From: Pseudomonadota bacterium | GTDB taxonomy: Bacteria; Pseudomonadota; Alphaproteobacteria; Rhizobiales; Xanthobacteraceae | Assembly: GCA_023405565.1 (NCBI GenBank) | Contig: JAEXXW010000284.1 | Location: 1-6,707 of the forward strand | DNA length: 6,707 nt | Direction of reading: 5' to 3' | In this document: positions 6,282-6,707 of the stretch, piece by piece | How the letters are laid out: the number at the start of each line of letters is the position of its first letter | Numbering within the stretch: position 1 is the stretch's first letter | Notes under the pieces: model-generated | Databases searched by the model: none | What the model saw: only the letters and a program-made list of their open reading frames with translations | Told to the model about the DNA's origin: nothing | Program-made: the position numbers and the translations under genes

Positions 6282-6707
6282 TCAATCATGGGCGCTGAAG
6301 CGTCCCCGACGTGCATTAGCGGTCAGGCGCGTAAACTGCGCTTTGCTGAGATGAAGCAGCGTTTCGTGGTCGCCGGCTTCCATATAAATCTCCGGCTGCG
6401 CCTCGATACTGTCGTCGACAATGACATCCAGCCCGTAGCATCTGCCAACGGCGGGAACCGCACCGTGCGCGCAGTCACGGAACAATTCACTGATTTCCTC
6501 TTCATCGGCCATCTCCACATCTTCGCCGAGCCTTGTCTTCAATTCGGAAAGGCGGAGTCGATGCGATGCCGGCATAACGGCCAAGATATAGCCGCCGTCG
6601 CGCCGCAGCACGATGCTCTTGGCAAGCCGGTCGCCCGGTATATGGCAAGCTTGGGCTGTACGATTGGACGACATGGTGGGTTCATGCGGAATCTCACGAT
6701 ACTGAAT
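6282..6707 (-). CDS. YbaK/prolyl-tRNA editing domain protein (5' partial)
   Basis: Free-standing domain of the YbaK/INS superfamily, which hydrolyses mischarged aminoacyl-tRNAs in the cytoplasm. 141 residues are visible. The frame stays open to the right window edge and reads IQYREIPHEPT before the internal methionine at 6674. Family members have just such a strand and a His-x-Pro near the N-terminus (the E-x-x-x-HP pattern), so the true start lies outside and perhaps 10-20 residues are missing. Family features, in visible numbering, are GDRLAKSIVLR (25-35) with the conserved Lys at 30, the strand YILAVMPASHRL, the GAVPAVG loop (82-88), DVIVDDSI, and GDHETLLHLS (112-121). Its substrate cannot be assigned: it could be Cys- or Ala-tRNA(Pro) or another pair. 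It is convergent with the SnoaL-like gene across a 187-base gap. Confidence 0.9.
   Translation of the reverse strand: MQYREIPHEPTMSSNRTAQACHIPGDRLAKSIVLRRDGGYILAVMPASHRLRLSELKTRLGEDVEMADEEEISELFRDCAHGAVPAVGRCYGLDVIVDDSIEAQPEIYMEAGDHETLLHLSKAQFTRLTANARRGRFSAHD

Noticed and set aside
6091..6285. 64-codon frame on the - strand between the SnoaL-like and YbaK-like genes
   Set aside because: TTG start, no ribosome binding site, no recognisable product, and it overlaps the ends of both neighbours by a few bases.
1..6707. A defence system, CRISPR array, mobile element or biosynthetic cluster
   Set aside because: No repeats of the needed kind, no transposase, nuclease, integrase or modular enzyme is present. 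The gene set is housekeeping and signalling.

Overview
The window looks like ordinary chromosome of a GC-rich alphaproteobacterium, most likely of the Hyphomicrobiales (Bradyrhizobium/Rhodopseudomonas/Afipia-like). That placement is inference. It rests on a double-HAMP chemoreceptor ending in an EFEEF tail, the style of the DsbB, YbaK-like and signal-peptide SnoaL-like proteins, and strong GC bias at third codon positions. I see no transposase, integrase, phage gene, CRISPR array or toxin-antitoxin pair.

Left part (1-2736): the 3' end of an unrecognised gene on the + strand runs off the left edge. It converges on a large methyl-accepting chemotaxis protein gene on the - strand. The 126-base gap holds a short GC-rich hairpin, a perfect tandem 13-bp repeat and a strong 15-bp stem-loop that probably terminates both genes. 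The receptor is best started at 2706, where there is a good ribosome binding site.

Middle (2707-4567): a roughly 700-base, AT-richer stretch without a convincing gene separates the receptor from a divergent two-gene unit. It contains a cluster of TGGCAA/TTGCCA inverted repeats that looks like a regulatory site. The two-gene unit is a small four-helix membrane protein of unknown function followed 9 bases later by a class I SAM-dependent methyltransferase, whose ribosome binding site overlaps the stop codon of the first gene.

Right part (4568-6707): dsbB (- strand) oxidises the periplasmic disulfide carrier DsbA and passes electrons to quinone. Divergent from it is a complete tRNA-Leu(CAA) with an encoded CCA end. 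A secreted SnoaL-like/NTF2-fold protein (+) follows. Last is a YbaK-type aminoacyl-tRNA deacylase domain protein (-), whose N-terminus lies beyond the right edge.

The genes do not form one pathway. The only likely operon is the membrane protein and methyltransferase pair. I found no convincing undescribed system. The best leads are that pair, the intergenic inverted-repeat cluster and the exported SnoaL-like protein.
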